This document shows, piece after piece, positions 37,082 to 46,973 of a stretch of DNA of 64,000 nucleotides. The position numbers and the translations under genes were made by a program. How positions within the stretch are numbered: position 1 is the stretch's first letter; every line of letters begins with the position of its first letter. This DNA is from Saprospiraceae bacterium (lineage in GTDB: Bacteria > Bacteroidota > Bacteroidia > Chitinophagales > Saprospiraceae): NCBI GenBank assembly GCA_020631355.1, contig JAHDHL010000003.1:186001-250000 (forward strand), written 5' to 3'. The notes under the pieces were generated by a model that made no database searches, was not told the DNA's origin, and saw nothing but the letters and a program-made list of their open reading frames with translations.

Positions 37082-38677
37082 ATGTTAGAATGCGCTCACA
37101 TAGGATTTAGGGAAACGAATAGTTTTTCACACAATGATACATCCTATGTCACATTAGACCCAGGCCTCAAAACATTCTATAGGCATCGTCCAGAAATCGA
37201 ACAATTTGGTGAAGTCATCAAATTGAAGCAACAGACCATTGTGGATAGGGAATTATTGGTTTCGGGACTAAGAAAACAGTACGAGGGTTTCGAGATGACC
37301 GAAATTGTGGAAAAGCATATCGAAGCACTGAATCAACCGAATACCTTTACGATAACCACTGCTCATCAACCCAGTCTGTTTACGGGTCCCTTGTATTACA
37401 TCTATAAGATTGTGTCCGTAATTAATCTGGTTGAACAGCTAGAAGAACACTACCCCTCATATCAATTTGTCCCTATCTTCTGGACAGGCGGTGAAGACCA
37501 TGATTTTGAGGAAATCAATCATGTGAAGATTTTCAGGGAACAATTGGTGTGGGAGAATGACGAATCGGGAAGTGTGGGCCAAATGAAGACTGCTCCAATA
37601 CAAGAACTTATAGACCAATTGGAAGCCGTCTTAGGAACATCAGAGCATGCTGATTCCATCCTTCGTATCCTTAGGAAAGTATTTACAAAAAATGAAACTT
37701 ATGGCAGAGCTGCCCTTGAATTAACACATGAGTTGTTCAAGGATAAAGGGCTCGTAGTCATAGATGCATCAGCATCTTATTTTAAGAAAGTTGCCATACC
37801 ACTCTTTAAGAAAGAGTTGTTGGAATTCCCATCTGAATCATTGGTACTGAAAGCGCAGGAACAACTTGTTCGCGCGGGGTTTAAGGCCCAGGCACATCCA
37901 AGGAAAATCAATCTTTTTTATCTCGGAAATGGATTTAGGGAGCGTATCATCCATGAGGAGGGAATGTATAAGGTATTGAATACTGATATATCATTCGGTC
38001 AAGAAACATTGATGAAGGAATTGGAAGAACATCCTGAGCGATTCAGTCCTAATGTAGTATTAAGACCACTGTACCAAGAAGTCCTGCTTCCCAATTTGGC
38101 TTACATCGGTGGTGGAGGTGAATTGGCCTATTGGTTGGAAAGACTCGAACAATTCGATGTTTTTGGCATCCCTTATCCCATGCTCATCAGACGGGATTCC
38201 GTATTATGGATAGATAAGTCATCCAAGAAAAAAATGGACAAAATCCAATTGGAACTTGATGATATCTGGAATCCGGCGCAACAACTCATCCAAGAACGTG
38301 CCAAGGCTACCTTGGATGAATCATTGGAATTGGTTACTGAAAAACAACAACTTGAATCCCTATACCAAATCATTCTGGATAAGGCCAAGAAGGTTGACCC
38401 TACACTGAAAGCAGCCGTTGAGGGAGAAATGAAAAGGACACTAAAGAGTTTGGATGGAATAGCACATAAGTTCGTTAAGGCTGAAAAACGTAAGAACGAC
38501 ACCACCAACCAACAAATAATGGCCTTGAAAGACAAGTTATTTCCCAAAGGGAATCTACAGGAAAGGAAAGATAATTTTATTCCTTTCTATCTCAAATACG
38601 GTAAAGTATACTTTGAAACGTTATTCCGGCATTTGAACCCTCTGGACAGGCGGGTCAAAGTGATTATTGAAAAGTAA
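37082..38677 (+). CDS. bshC: Bacillithiol biosynthesis cysteine-adding enzyme
   Basis: 531 residues, the BshC/YllA family. It adds cysteine to glucosaminyl-malate, the last step of bacillithiol synthesis. Recognisable blocks are TITTAHQPSLFTGPLYYIYK, VPIFWTGGEDHDFEEINHV, RPLYQEVLLPNLAYIGGGGE and the coiled-coil-rich C-terminal part. bshA and bshB are not in this window. It links this cell's thiol chemistry to cysteine supply from the operon at 45.8-49.1 kb. Confidence 0.92.
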   Translation: MLECAHIGFRETNSFSHNDTSYVTLDPGLKTFYRHRPEIEQFGEVIKLKQQTIVDRELLVSGLRKQYEGFEMTEIVEKHIEALNQPNTFTITTAHQPSLFTGPLYYIYKIVSVINLVEQLEEHYPSYQFVPIFWTGGEDHDFEEINHVKIFREQLVWENDESGSVGQMKTAPIQELIDQLEAVLGTSEHADSILRILRKVFTKNETYGRAALELTHELFKDKGLVVIDASASYFKKVAIPLFKKELLEFPSESLVLKAQEQLVRAGFKAQAHPRKINLFYLGNGFRERIIHEEGMYKVLNTDISFGQETLMKELEEHPERFSPNVVLRPLYQEVLLPNLAYIGGGGELAYWLERLEQFDVFGIPYPMLIRRDSVLWIDKSSKKKMDKIQLELDDIWNPAQQLIQERAKATLDESLELVTEKQQLESLYQIILDKAKKVDPTLKAAVEGEMKRTLKSLDGIAHKFVKAEKRKNDTTNQQIMALKDKLFPKGNLQERKDNFIPFYLKYGKVYFETLFRHLNPLDRRVKVIIEK

Positions 38678-38702
38678 TAGGAAAACAAATCGTGATGTAC
38701 AA

Positions 38703-39155
38703 TCATGCTTTGGGAATTTCCTTTTCAAGGAAAATCTTACCCGGGACACATTCCCCTATAACTGATTTTCCCTGCCAGAAACCTTCCAATTTGTGTTGGT
38801 CATCTTTCTTTTTGAGCAGCAATTGGGCTTTCTTGATGCACCACTCCATATCCTCATGCTTCTTGTGGTCAACGATACGGGTTTCTTCCAACAACAGGAC
38901 CTTTCCTCCCTTGACCTTACCCTTGAGTTCCATGATAGCAAAGATATCGTCTATGAAAACATAAGACCTACCGGTTACTTCATTACCTTTTTGAGTAAGA
39001 TAAATCTCGAATTCGTATGAAGTCTTGTACCCTCCTTCATTTTGGGTGATCTTGCCTTTCCATTGCCCGGTAACATCCATTTTGGAATTCTTATTCTGGG
39101 CTCCGACAGAAAGGAACAAAAGAGAACACAAGGCTGTTAGTAGGATATATCGCAT
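38703..39155 (-). CDS. Small secreted beta-rich protein of unknown function
   Basis: 150 residues with a signal peptide ending SVGAQ. The mature part alternates short strands (VTGQWKGKITQNEGGYKTSY, FEIYLTQKGNEVTGRSYVF, LEGFWQGKSV) with the G-x-W and Q-x-G-x-x-(L/V)-T-G pattern typical of small lipocalin-like or calycin barrels in Bacteroidota. The substrate is unknown. It is convergent with bshC. Confidence 0.65.
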   Translation of the reverse strand: MRYILLTALCSLLFLSVGAQNKNSKMDVTGQWKGKITQNEGGYKTSYEFEIYLTQKGNEVTGRSYVFIDDIFAIMELKGKVKGGKVLLLEETRIVDHKKHEDMEWCIKKAQLLLKKKDDQHKLEGFWQGKSVIGECVPGKIFLEKEIPKA

Positions 39156-39235
39156 AACATCAATTTAGGCTGCAAATTACCTAATAAGCTCCTACAATTG
39201 AAAAATTCCCAAAACAATAAAGAAAAATTAACGAA

Positions 39236-39922
39236 TTGAGAAAATTTGCCATATCAGATATACACGGATGTAACAAAACCTTTAACGAAGCTCTCGAGAA
39301 TATCGGATTAAACAAAGATGACCAACTTTTTCTTCTTGGTGATTATATAGACAGAGGGCCCGACTCGAAAGGGGTGATTGATACCATTTTCAAATTAAGG
39401 GAAGATGGCTATCATGTAGAATGTCTACTAGGAAATCATGAGAAAATGCTCCTAGAGGCATTAAAACGTTGTGACTTCAGTTATACAAGACGATGGTTGA
39501 TTCATGGTGGTGCGCAGACAGTGGATAGTTTCGGAGGATTATCCATCGATAAGTTGGGTACCAAATACAGATCATTCTTTTCATCACTACCCTATCATAC
39601 GATATCGGATGATTTCATTCTGGTACATGCAGGATTGAATTTTGATACGAATGAAGATCCTATGAGCTTGGATCATTCCAAAATTTGGATTAGGAATTGG
39701 TACCCATCCATTGATTATAAATGGCTCGATCAGAAAATCATCATTCATGGACATACTCCGAGGGAAAAGGATGAAATCATAAGAATGAATGATGATATTG
39801 AATTCATGAGGTATCAGGATATTGATGCGGGATGTTGTTATAGGAATGTAAGAGGTCTCGGACATTTATGTGTGATGGAATTAGATTCCAGAAAACTCTT
39901 TTTCCAAAAGAATTTGGATTAA
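39236..39922 (+). CDS. Metallophosphoesterase (PrpA/ApaH-like)
   Basis: 228 residues. The start is a TTG at 39236: a TAA at 39218-39220 closes the frame and the DIHG motif begins eight residues in. Metallophosphatase motifs are complete: FAISDIHGC, LLGDYIDRGPDSKGV, LLGNHEKM, LVHAGL and IIHGHTPR. Homologues are protein phosphatases or dinucleoside tetraphosphatases; the specificity cannot be told. The next gene begins 9 bp after the stop. Confidence 0.85.
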   Translation: MRKFAISDIHGCNKTFNEALENIGLNKDDQLFLLGDYIDRGPDSKGVIDTIFKLREDGYHVECLLGNHEKMLLEALKRCDFSYTRRWLIHGGAQTVDSFGGLSIDKLGTKYRSFFSSLPYHTISDDFILVHAGLNFDTNEDPMSLDHSKIWIRNWYPSIDYKWLDQKIIIHGHTPREKDEIIRMNDDIEFMRYQDIDAGCCYRNVRGLGHLCVMELDSRKLFFQKNLD

Positions 39923-39931
39923 TATAGGTCA

Positions 39932-40435
39932 ATGAAGCAAAGACCCATCATACACATTCCTTTGACTAATGCTCAGAAAGTCCAGAAAGCGTTATCCTTT
40001 TTTTGGATTATCATTTCTTTCGGATTGGTTTTTTGGTATTATAACCAACTACCAGAACGTATTCCGTCTCATTATAATCTTAGTGGCGAACCGGATGGTT
40101 ATTCCGGTAAGGCCATCCTCATATTATTACCCATCATCAGTTCTGTGCTTGTCATACTGATGACTACCCTAGCCAAATACCCTCACACATTCAATTATCA
40201 TGTACCCCTGACACCTGAGAATACCCAGCAACTTTATACCAAAGCTGTTAAGCTGGTTTCAGACCTGACTTACTCCATTTCCTTCATCTTTCTATTGATA
40301 ATCAGTAGTATTCTATATACGGCCATGAATGTCGGAAATACATTATTGGGAAAAGCACTCATCCCTTTGATTCTCATTCTTATTTTCTATCCAATCATCA
40401 AGTATTTCCTATCTTTGAAAGCGTCTGAATCCTAA
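39932..40435 (+). CDS. DUF1648-domain integral membrane protein (SdpI-like)
   Basis: 167 residues with four hydrophobic helices. The N-terminal loop YYNQLPERIPSHYNLSGEPD between helices 1 and 2 is the DUF1648 signature. Family members include the Bacillus SdpI immunity protein, but most are uncharacterised. It is probably co-transcribed with the phosphoesterase upstream. Confidence 0.75.
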   Translation: MKQRPIIHIPLTNAQKVQKALSFFWIIISFGLVFWYYNQLPERIPSHYNLSGEPDGYSGKAILILLPIISSVLVILMTTLAKYPHTFNYHVPLTPENTQQLYTKAVKLVSDLTYSISFIFLLIISSILYTAMNVGNTLLGKALIPLILILIFYPIIKYFLSLKASES

Positions 40436-40536
40436 CTATTTTCTGTCCCTTCCGATATAAATTCATTATATTCATACTTATTTGTAATTTTGTTCTGAAA
40501 ACTTAGGAGATCAACCAAACAGGAATCAACCCATCT

Positions 40537-41145
40537 ATGAAGAATGATAATGACATCAACAGGCTCGACCATCTCATTGATGAAATTGACCAGGGACATG
40601 TAGTCAAAAGACGCAGGAATGTTATTCTATTTGGTTTACTCATAGGAGTGATGGCTTTCACCTCTTACTTATCATTTAGCCAGAACTCATCGGCCTTGGC
40701 TGCACAATCCGAATCACCAACAATCGGTGATGATATTCCCATAGATAAGATCAATGCTGCTCCCAACAAGGAAGATCAGCTTTCTGTATTACCCGTCGGT
40801 ATACAATCCAATATCGAGGAGCCCGATCACGAGACAGTCGGTACGAATAATGTCGGAGCACAATTCCCCGGCGGCTCCAATGGTGTGGCCCAATATCTTA
40901 AGGAACATATCGAATATCCGGACTTGGCATTTGATAAGGAAATAGAGGGCAAGGTACTGGTACAGGTTACCATTGATGAAACAGGTGAAGTTAGTTCCCC
41001 AATCATTGTAGAGGGACTTGGATACGGATGTGATGAGGAAGTAATCAGGGTTTTATCAAATATGCCAATCTGGCAACCCGCAAAGGTGAATAATGTTCCT
41101 GTGAAGAAGTCTTACATCCTTACGGTTACATTTTCCTTGAGCTAA
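40537..41145 (+). CDS. TonB-like energy transducer (copy 1)
   Basis: 202 residues: a short cytoplasmic N-terminus (about residues 1-28, basic RRR), one transmembrane helix (VILFGLLIGVMAFTSYL), a short periplasmic linker, and a C-terminal TonB domain from FPGGSNGVAQYLKEHIEYP to the end (VLVQVTIDETGEVSSP, AKVNNVPVKKSYILTV). It would couple the proton gradient to an outer-membrane receptor, given ExbB/ExbD, which are not here. Paralogous to the next gene. Confidence 0.8.
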   Translation: MKNDNDINRLDHLIDEIDQGHVVKRRRNVILFGLLIGVMAFTSYLSFSQNSSALAAQSESPTIGDDIPIDKINAAPNKEDQLSVLPVGIQSNIEEPDHETVGTNNVGAQFPGGSNGVAQYLKEHIEYPDLAFDKEIEGKVLVQVTIDETGEVSSPIIVEGLGYGCDEEVIRVLSNMPIWQPAKVNNVPVKKSYILTVTFSLS

Positions 41146-41328
41146 ATCCCCATTTCAAGTATTCACACATGCTTTGGCAATTATATATGTTATCCTAGCA
41201 TATAATGATTACCTTTGGCCAAACATTGAATTATTTGTGATTCTACCCCTTTATGTCTATATTGGAATTGTGAATCAAACGAACTCTTACATACTTTAAG
41301 TAGAGAATAATTACAAAATTCTAAAACT

Positions 41329-42366
41329 ATGTCACAGATTGATAAGTCTAGTCAAATTGATGCATATTTAGATCAAATTGATAAGAAATCTGGTTCTAGT
41401 CAGAAGAAAATGATGTTCCTCCTATTGGGACTCATTCTAATTGCAGTCGTTGGTCTGTTCGGCTATACCCAGTTTGGTGCAGATGGAAATCCTACTGCAT
41501 CAGTGAGTCCATCGGAGATAGATGGTTCTGAAGCTTCCACTGTCATTCCCATTACCGTTAATAATGACAATGTGAATACACCCGATGAAAATGAGTTGCC
41601 TTTGGATGGTGAAAATCCAGATGAGCTTGATCCAGCCGATGATAATAACCCAATCGCTGAAGCAGCTGGTGCCAATAACAATAATGAGGCAGCAAACAAT
41701 AACGAAAGTAACAACGCTGATGATGATGATAACTCAGGGGGAATCAGTGAGAGAAGTTTCACCGCAGATGAGGTAGCTAATATGCCTTCAGCAAGAACTT
41801 TCAACGAGGGAGGTTCTGCTTCAAACGAAAACAATGACAGTGCTTCATCATCCAATGATAAGCCTGCTAATACCAATGAATCACCCAGCCAACCGAACGC
41901 TGAAGATGACAAACCATCCCAGCCAAAAGCGGTAGCGAGTAACAGTGGTAATTCCTCTGAAGATGAATTGACTGAAAAGTCTCCTACACAACCAACTGCA
42001 TCTGCTGAAAAGCCAGCTGCAACACCAGCGGCACCAAAGCCATCAGCTAGTAGTTCAAGGGGTGCGACAAAGAATCCTTCTTTCCCAGGTGGCGAATCCA
42101 GAATGAGACAATATTTCGCTAGAAAAATTACTTACCCATCCAGAGCCTTGAATAACGGCGTAGAGGGAAATGTGAATGTAAGGGTCAAGGTGAACGAAAG
42201 TGGAAAGATTGTAGATTCAAAAGTTGTAAATGGTATCGGAATGGGTTGTGATCGTGAAGTACTCAAGGCAATTAACAAGATGCCCAAATGGGAACCAGGC
42301 CTTACTGATGGTAAGCCGACTGCCAAGTACTACATGATATCCGTAGCATTCAAATTACCTGAATAA
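41329..42366 (+). CDS. TonB-like energy transducer with long Asn/Asp/Ala-rich linker (copy 2)
   Basis: 345 residues. The N-terminal KSSQIDAYLDQIDKKSG and the transmembrane helix (MMFLLLGLILIAVVGLFGYT) parallel copy 1. The linker is about 180 residues of low complexity, rich in N, D, A, S and P, long enough to span the periplasm. The C-terminal TonB domain begins at SFPGGESRMRQYFARKITYP. Two tandem tonB-like genes without exbBD probably serve different receptors. Confidence 0.8.
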   Translation: MSQIDKSSQIDAYLDQIDKKSGSSQKKMMFLLLGLILIAVVGLFGYTQFGADGNPTASVSPSEIDGSEASTVIPITVNNDNVNTPDENELPLDGENPDELDPADDNNPIAEAAGANNNNEAANNNESNNADDDDNSGGISERSFTADEVANMPSARTFNEGGSASNENNDSASSSNDKPANTNESPSQPNAEDDKPSQPKAVASNSGNSSEDELTEKSPTQPTASAEKPAATPAAPKPSASSSRGATKNPSFPGGESRMRQYFARKITYPSRALNNGVEGNVNVRVKVNESGKIVDSKVVNGIGMGCDREVLKAINKMPKWEPGLTDGKPTAKYYMISVAFKLPE

Positions 42367-42384
42367 ACTAGGGTCGTGATATAA

Positions 42385-42424
42385 AAAAGGGGAATGAACA
42401 GCTGTTCATTCCCCTTTTGTTTTT
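42385..42424. terminator. Bidirectional terminator between tonB-like copy 2 and the aldo/keto reductase
   Basis: A 34-base perfect palindrome (arms 42385-42401 and 42402-42418, core GGGGAATGAACAG) with A- and T-rich ends lies between two convergent genes. Confidence 0.9.
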
Positions 42425-43406
42425 AGAATTGAGGCCTTATGGGTTTGTTTCCTAAAATCGTTTCAATTCTTTCATTTACCTCATCATTTAATAAAGGAAC
42501 AACTTCCATTGACTCCAATGTTTCAGCAAGATGATGCACTTTGGAAGCTCCTAAAATAACCGTACTGACCCTTGGATTTTTTGCGCACCAAGCGATAGCC
42601 AATTTAGGCAGGGAAGTTCCCAATTCATCAGCAACATTCTTCAATTGCCTTACCTTATCCAATCTTTCTTCGGTCAATGATCTTTCCTTTAGCCACTCCA
42701 GTCCCTTGATGCCCAAACGGGTATCCTCTGGGAATTCATCCAAGTACTTTCCTGTCAAAACACCAGAAGCCAAAGGCGACCAAATTGTAGTTCCCAATCC
42801 AACGGTCTTATAAATTTGGTCATACTCCATTTCTACCCTATCCCGATGAAACATATTGTATTGCGGTTGCTCCATTGTAGGGCCAATCAAACCATATTTC
42901 TCAGCTACCATATGTGCTTCCATGATTTCCTGTGCTGACCATTCGGATGTGCCCCAATAGAATATTTTCCCTTGGGAAATGAGATCGTTCATTGTTCTTA
43001 CGGTCTCCTCTATTGGTGTATTCTTATCGGGTCTGTGGCAATAAAACAAGTCAATATAATCCAATTGGAATCGTTTTAATGCACCATGACATCCCTCTAT
43101 GATATGCTTTCTGCTTAGTCCGAACTGATTGGGTAGTTTGCCTCCTGTTCCAAAGAATACCTTACTGGAAACCAAATAGGATGACCTGTCCCAGCCCATT
43201 TTTTTCAGGATATTCCCCATAATCAATTCGGATTGCCCTCTGGCATAGATTTCTGCATTATCAAAGAAGTTCACTCCCTTGTCATATGCGGTAATCATGA
43301 GTTTCTCTGCTACATCATTACCAATCTGCTTTCCGAAAGTAAGCCAGGAGCCAAGTGATAATGCACTGACCTGTACGCCTGCATTACCGAGTCTTCTATA
43401 TTCCAT
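42423..43406 (-). CDS. Aldo/keto reductase (AKR6, potassium channel beta-subunit-like)
   Basis: 327 residues, an (alpha/beta)8 oxidoreductase. Visible blocks are YRRLGNAGVQVSALSLGSW, NFFDNAEIYARGQSE (catalytic Asp and Tyr), YLVSSKVFFG (Lys), FYCHRPDKNTPIEET (His) and YWGTSEWSAQEI, with the C-terminal GASKVHHLAETLE. It probably uses NADPH to reduce aldehydes. The block pattern is closest to the Kv-beta/YghZ-type group. It is not obviously connected to its neighbours. Confidence 0.88.
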   Translation of the reverse strand: MEYRRLGNAGVQVSALSLGSWLTFGKQIGNDVAEKLMITAYDKGVNFFDNAEIYARGQSELIMGNILKKMGWDRSSYLVSSKVFFGTGGKLPNQFGLSRKHIIEGCHGALKRFQLDYIDLFYCHRPDKNTPIEETVRTMNDLISQGKIFYWGTSEWSAQEIMEAHMVAEKYGLIGPTMEQPQYNMFHRDRVEMEYDQIYKTVGLGTTIWSPLASGVLTGKYLDEFPEDTRLGIKGLEWLKERSLTEERLDKVRQLKNVADELGTSLPKLAIAWCAKNPRVSTVILGASKVHHLAETLESMEVVPLLNDEVNERIETILGNKPIRPQF

Positions 43407-43467
43407 AATTTTTCCTCGTTTTATCTTATAACAAGATTAGGAAATAAAAGATGAGATAAAAAGATAG

Positions 43468-45642
43468 TTATTTTGAATTCAGATCCTTGATGAGTTGACG
43501 GACTTCCTGAACGGACATGATATTATACTTTGCAATCGTTTGTTGTAGACCTACCTTGAGGGTGTAGGCTGAATCGGGTAAAACCTTGAATATATCCTCA
43601 TCGGTTTGGTCATCACCTATGGCAATAATGAAATCCCAATCTGATTTCCTCAACCAACTGGCAGTAGCCTTGCCCTTATTGACTCCGGAATTCTTAATTT
43701 CCACTACCTTGTTACCCTCTAACACCTGTAAGTCCAGATTAGCGGTTAGATATTGGAGTACATCCCTATATTCCCTGATTCTCTTTTCACCCAAATCCTT
43801 ATCAATCTTACGATAATGCCACGCTAGGGAATAATCCTTTTCCTCGATGAAAGATCCGGGTGTTCGTTCTACCAAATCCTCAAGGATAGGTAGTACATCT
43901 ACTTTCCAACTCTTGAAAAGACTTCGACTGGCTTTCCATTTGTCATTCCGTTTCATCCAAACCCCATGTTCGGCAGCCATATCTATTCCTAGAGGGGATA
44001 ACCAAGTATCCAAGGTTTCCCTATCCCTTCCACTGATAACAACCAACTTATTCCGTTCATCGTTGTTGAGTTCGGATAATATTTCCATCAACTCATCATC
44101 GGGTTTGACTGCTTGTGGATCAGTATGGAAATCCATCAGGGTGCCATCATAATCCAGGATAATCAATCGATTGGTTGAAGTTCCATAATGATTCAACAAT
44201 GCTTCTCTTTGTTCGGAATCAACCTCAAGTGATTGTATATGTTTATTACTGAATTCAGTCATGATGATTTGTTCTTTGATGAATGTTTCGGCCCAATGAG
44301 AAACAGTATGTTTTCTCATTCGGGATTGCATGATGGATAGTCGATTGGCTTGGTCTTCCTCCGGCATTTCCAAGGCAATCAATAAGTTATTGATGACATC
44401 CTTGACATCATTCGGATTCACAATCAGGGCTTCTGTTAATTGGTCTGCAGCTCCTGCCATCTCACTCAGGATCAATACCCCTTTCTGGCTGGTTTCCTTG
44501 GACGCAATGAATTCCTTGGCAACCAAATTCATACCATCCCTAAGTGGTGTGATGAGTGCTATATCGGCAGCCTTGAACAAGGCCGTCAAATCCTCAAATG
44601 GAAAGGATCTGTAGAAATATTGAATGGGCTCCCAGTCAAAGGTGCCATAAGTCCCCACCAGACTACCTACCAATGTATCAATTTCGTTCTTCAGTTCCTG
44701 ATATTGGTCTACATTGGAACGGGATGGCACCACAATCATAGCCATCGTGACTTGGCCGATGTATTCAGGATATTCTTCCAGAAACTGGGCATATGCCTTA
44801 ATCCGTTCTGGAATCCCCTTGGTGTAATCCAATCGGTCAATGGAAAGAATGAGTTTTCTTCCATCTCTGATATAACGTTCAGGATGAATCTCCTTGCCTA
44901 GATATCTTTCCGGGTTTGCATATTTTTGGTAGTCAATTCCCATAGGGAATACATCCACATTTATGATTCTATTATCTACCGTAAGTTTTCCAAAATTGTG
45001 TTCGTGACCTGATATCCTGTAAACAGCACTTAGGAAGTGACGCATATAACCAAAGGTATGGAAGCCGATTTGGTCTGCGCCCAGTAACCCATCCAGAATA
45101 GGTTTTCTATAGGGCAATATCCTGAATACCTCATAACTTGGGAACGGAATATGTAGGAAAAATCCGATGGATACCTTGGGGTGTTGTTCTCTGATATAGG
45201 CTGGCAGTAACATCAGTTGATAATCGTGTACCCAGACGATATCTCCTTCTTCAATGATGTTATTGACCTCATCAGCAAACTTCTGATTCACCTCTTGGTA
45301 TACCAACCAGTATTGGTCATCATATGTCGCATATTCCGTGAAATAATGGAAAAGTGGCCAAATCACCTTATTGCTGAATCCCTCATAAAAGAGTTCGGTT
45401 TCATCCTGACTTAGGAAAACGGGAATGAGCCCCTGGCGTTCCAAGTCCTTTTGGATAGCGGGAATTTCCCATTCATCCTCGATTACTTTGCCTGGCCATC
45501 CTACCCATATCTTATCCATATCATCATCCAAGGACTTCAATCCTGTAGCTAAACCTCCTGCACTTGGGTGATAAAACAGTTCTCCATCTTTCCTATCTAT
45601 GGTCACAGGGAGTCTGTTGGATATGATAATCAGTTTCGGCAT
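43468..45642 (-). CDS. Bifunctional trehalose-6-phosphate synthase/phosphatase
   Basis: 724 residues with both enzymes in one chain. The N-terminal part (about residues 1-465) is a GT20 synthase (IIISNRLPV, GGLATGLKSL, VWVHDYQLMLLP, FFLHIPFPS, GVDRLDYTKG-like SIDRLDYTKGIPER). The C-terminal part (from about 490) is a HAD phosphatase: the DxDGT motif is at Asp497/Asp499 (DYDGTLMDF), then VISGRD, AAEHGVW and GDDQTDEDIF. It makes trehalose from UDP-glucose and glucose-6-phosphate in one polypeptide, an osmoprotectant. Fusions of this kind are known in Bacteroidota. Confidence 0.92.
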   Translation of the reverse strand: MPKLIIISNRLPVTIDRKDGELFYHPSAGGLATGLKSLDDDMDKIWVGWPGKVIEDEWEIPAIQKDLERQGLIPVFLSQDETELFYEGFSNKVIWPLFHYFTEYATYDDQYWLVYQEVNQKFADEVNNIIEEGDIVWVHDYQLMLLPAYIREQHPKVSIGFFLHIPFPSYEVFRILPYRKPILDGLLGADQIGFHTFGYMRHFLSAVYRISGHEHNFGKLTVDNRIINVDVFPMGIDYQKYANPERYLGKEIHPERYIRDGRKLILSIDRLDYTKGIPERIKAYAQFLEEYPEYIGQVTMAMIVVPSRSNVDQYQELKNEIDTLVGSLVGTYGTFDWEPIQYFYRSFPFEDLTALFKAADIALITPLRDGMNLVAKEFIASKETSQKGVLILSEMAGAADQLTEALIVNPNDVKDVINNLLIALEMPEEDQANRLSIMQSRMRKHTVSHWAETFIKEQIIMTEFSNKHIQSLEVDSEQREALLNHYGTSTNRLIILDYDGTLMDFHTDPQAVKPDDELMEILSELNNDERNKLVVISGRDRETLDTWLSPLGIDMAAEHGVWMKRNDKWKASRSLFKSWKVDVLPILEDLVERTPGSFIEEKDYSLAWHYRKIDKDLGEKRIREYRDVLQYLTANLDLQVLEGNKVVEIKNSGVNKGKATASWLRKSDWDFIIAIGDDQTDEDIFKVLPDSAYTLKVGLQQTIAKYNIMSVQEVRQLIKDLNSK

Positions 45643-45751
45643 ATAATGTTATAACATCGGATTGAAAGTGCAAATATGCACAAGTAGATGCATATAAATC
45701 CAGTTACATGCAATTATAATGTGAAGAAAATTTTCATATGTAGTTTCAAAT

Positions 45752-45791
45752 ATCAAAAAGAAATAGGGGCAAATCCATTTCTGCCCCTATT
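45752..45791 (-). terminator. Terminator of the cysteine operon
   Basis: On the minus strand, 31 bp after the E1-rhodanese stop: arms 45791-45782 and 45771-45762 (core AATAGGGGCA), a 10-base loop, then a T-rich run (TTTCTTTTTG). Confidence 0.8.
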
Positions 45792-45822
45792 ATCATCAAA
45801 ACTAAATCATTGTATTCTTATT

Positions 45823-46953
45823 CTAATAAGTGGGAATATTCGTGTCTATTTCCTTGGCGTAGGCCAATATCCCTCCTTTCAGATTGTAAAGGTTGGAGAA
45901 AGGATAAAGTGCTTCCAATTCCCGGATGGCCGTTTCACTCCTTTTGCCACTCTTACAATGTACGATGACTTTCTTATCCCTAGGAATCCGCTCAACATGC
46001 TGGCTAATTGTTGAGAGAGGTATCAATTCCGCTCCGATATTGGCAATTTCAAATTCATGGGGTTCCCTTACATCTATGATATGGTAATCGTGACCTAAAT
46101 TCTGAAGTTTCTCCAATTCATGAACGGTTATTTCCTTGACTGCATCCTGTTCCTGATTCAATCCACAAAAAGATTCATAATCGATGAGTTCATTGATAAT
46201 AACTTCTTGTTGGGCATTGATTTTAAGCGTCCTTGTTTGGAAAGCGGCTACATCAAACAAGAATAATCTTCCTACCAAAGGCTCTCCGACTCCAGTAATG
46301 ACCTTAATGACTTCCGAAGCCTGTATACTACCTATGATTCCCGGCAATACTCCCAATACACCACCCTCTGCACAATTCGGTACCAATCCCGGTGGTGGCG
46401 GTTCCGGAAACATATGCCTATAATTAGGGCCTCTTGTTCCATCCTCATTCAAGTAATTAAAAACTGAAACCTGACCCTCAAACCTGAATATGGATGCATA
46501 TACATTCGTTTTTCCAGCCAGAACACAAGCATCATTCACCAGATATCTAGTCGGAAAGTTATCGGTACCATCTGCAACAATATCATAATCCGCAATGATA
46601 CTCAGTGCATTTTCTATTGTGAATGCCGTTTCGAACACCTTGATTTCAATGTGGGGATTCAAAGCTTGAAGTTTTAGCTTGGCTGTCTGGGCCTTGGATT
46701 TTCCAATGTCATCCACATTAAACAACACTTGTCTCTGCAAATTGGAATCATCGACAACATCAAAGTCCACAATTCCTATGTGTCCTACTCCGGCTGCGGC
46801 CAAATACAATAAAACAGGACTTCCCAATCCTCCGGAACCAATAACCAATACCTTGGCTTTCTTCAGTTTCTCTTGGCCCTGAACTCCAAATTCAGGTATG
46901 GTAATATGACGTGCATACCGTGCTAATTCTTCCTTGGATAATAAGTTCGACAT
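45823..46953 (-). CDS. ThiF/MoeB-family E1 adenylyltransferase with C-terminal rhodanese domain
   Basis: 376 residues. The E1 part has the ATP-binding GSGGLGSPVLLYLAAAGVG, the Mg-binding ADGTDNFPTRY (Asp130 region) and Cys194 in VPNCAEGGVLGVLPG. I see no Zn-binding CxxC pairs of classical MoeB. The C-terminal rhodanese has the active-site loop HCKSGKRSE (Cys333). Proteins of this build (MoeZ/MOCS3-like) adenylate the C-terminal Gly of a small beta-grasp carrier and transfer sulfur to it. Last gene of the cysteine operon, 20 bp after the carrier gene; a likely partner of that carrier and perhaps of ThiS. Confidence 0.88.
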   Translation of the reverse strand: MSNLLSKEELARYARHITIPEFGVQGQEKLKKAKVLVIGSGGLGSPVLLYLAAAGVGHIGIVDFDVVDDSNLQRQVLFNVDDIGKSKAQTAKLKLQALNPHIEIKVFETAFTIENALSIIADYDIVADGTDNFPTRYLVNDACVLAGKTNVYASIFRFEGQVSVFNYLNEDGTRGPNYRHMFPEPPPPGLVPNCAEGGVLGVLPGIIGSIQASEVIKVITGVGEPLVGRLFLFDVAAFQTRTLKINAQQEVIINELIDYESFCGLNQEQDAVKEITVHELEKLQNLGHDYHIIDVREPHEFEIANIGAELIPLSTISQHVERIPRDKKVIVHCKSGKRSETAIRELEALYPFSNLYNLKGGILAYAKEIDTNIPTY

Positions 46954-46973
46954 AATGTAAAGATACGATAAGG

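Noticed and set aside
45646-45657. Perfect 12-base palindrome ATGTTATAACAT just upstream of the trehalose gene start
   Set aside because: Very A/T-rich and short, so likely to occur by chance; no second copy seen nearby.
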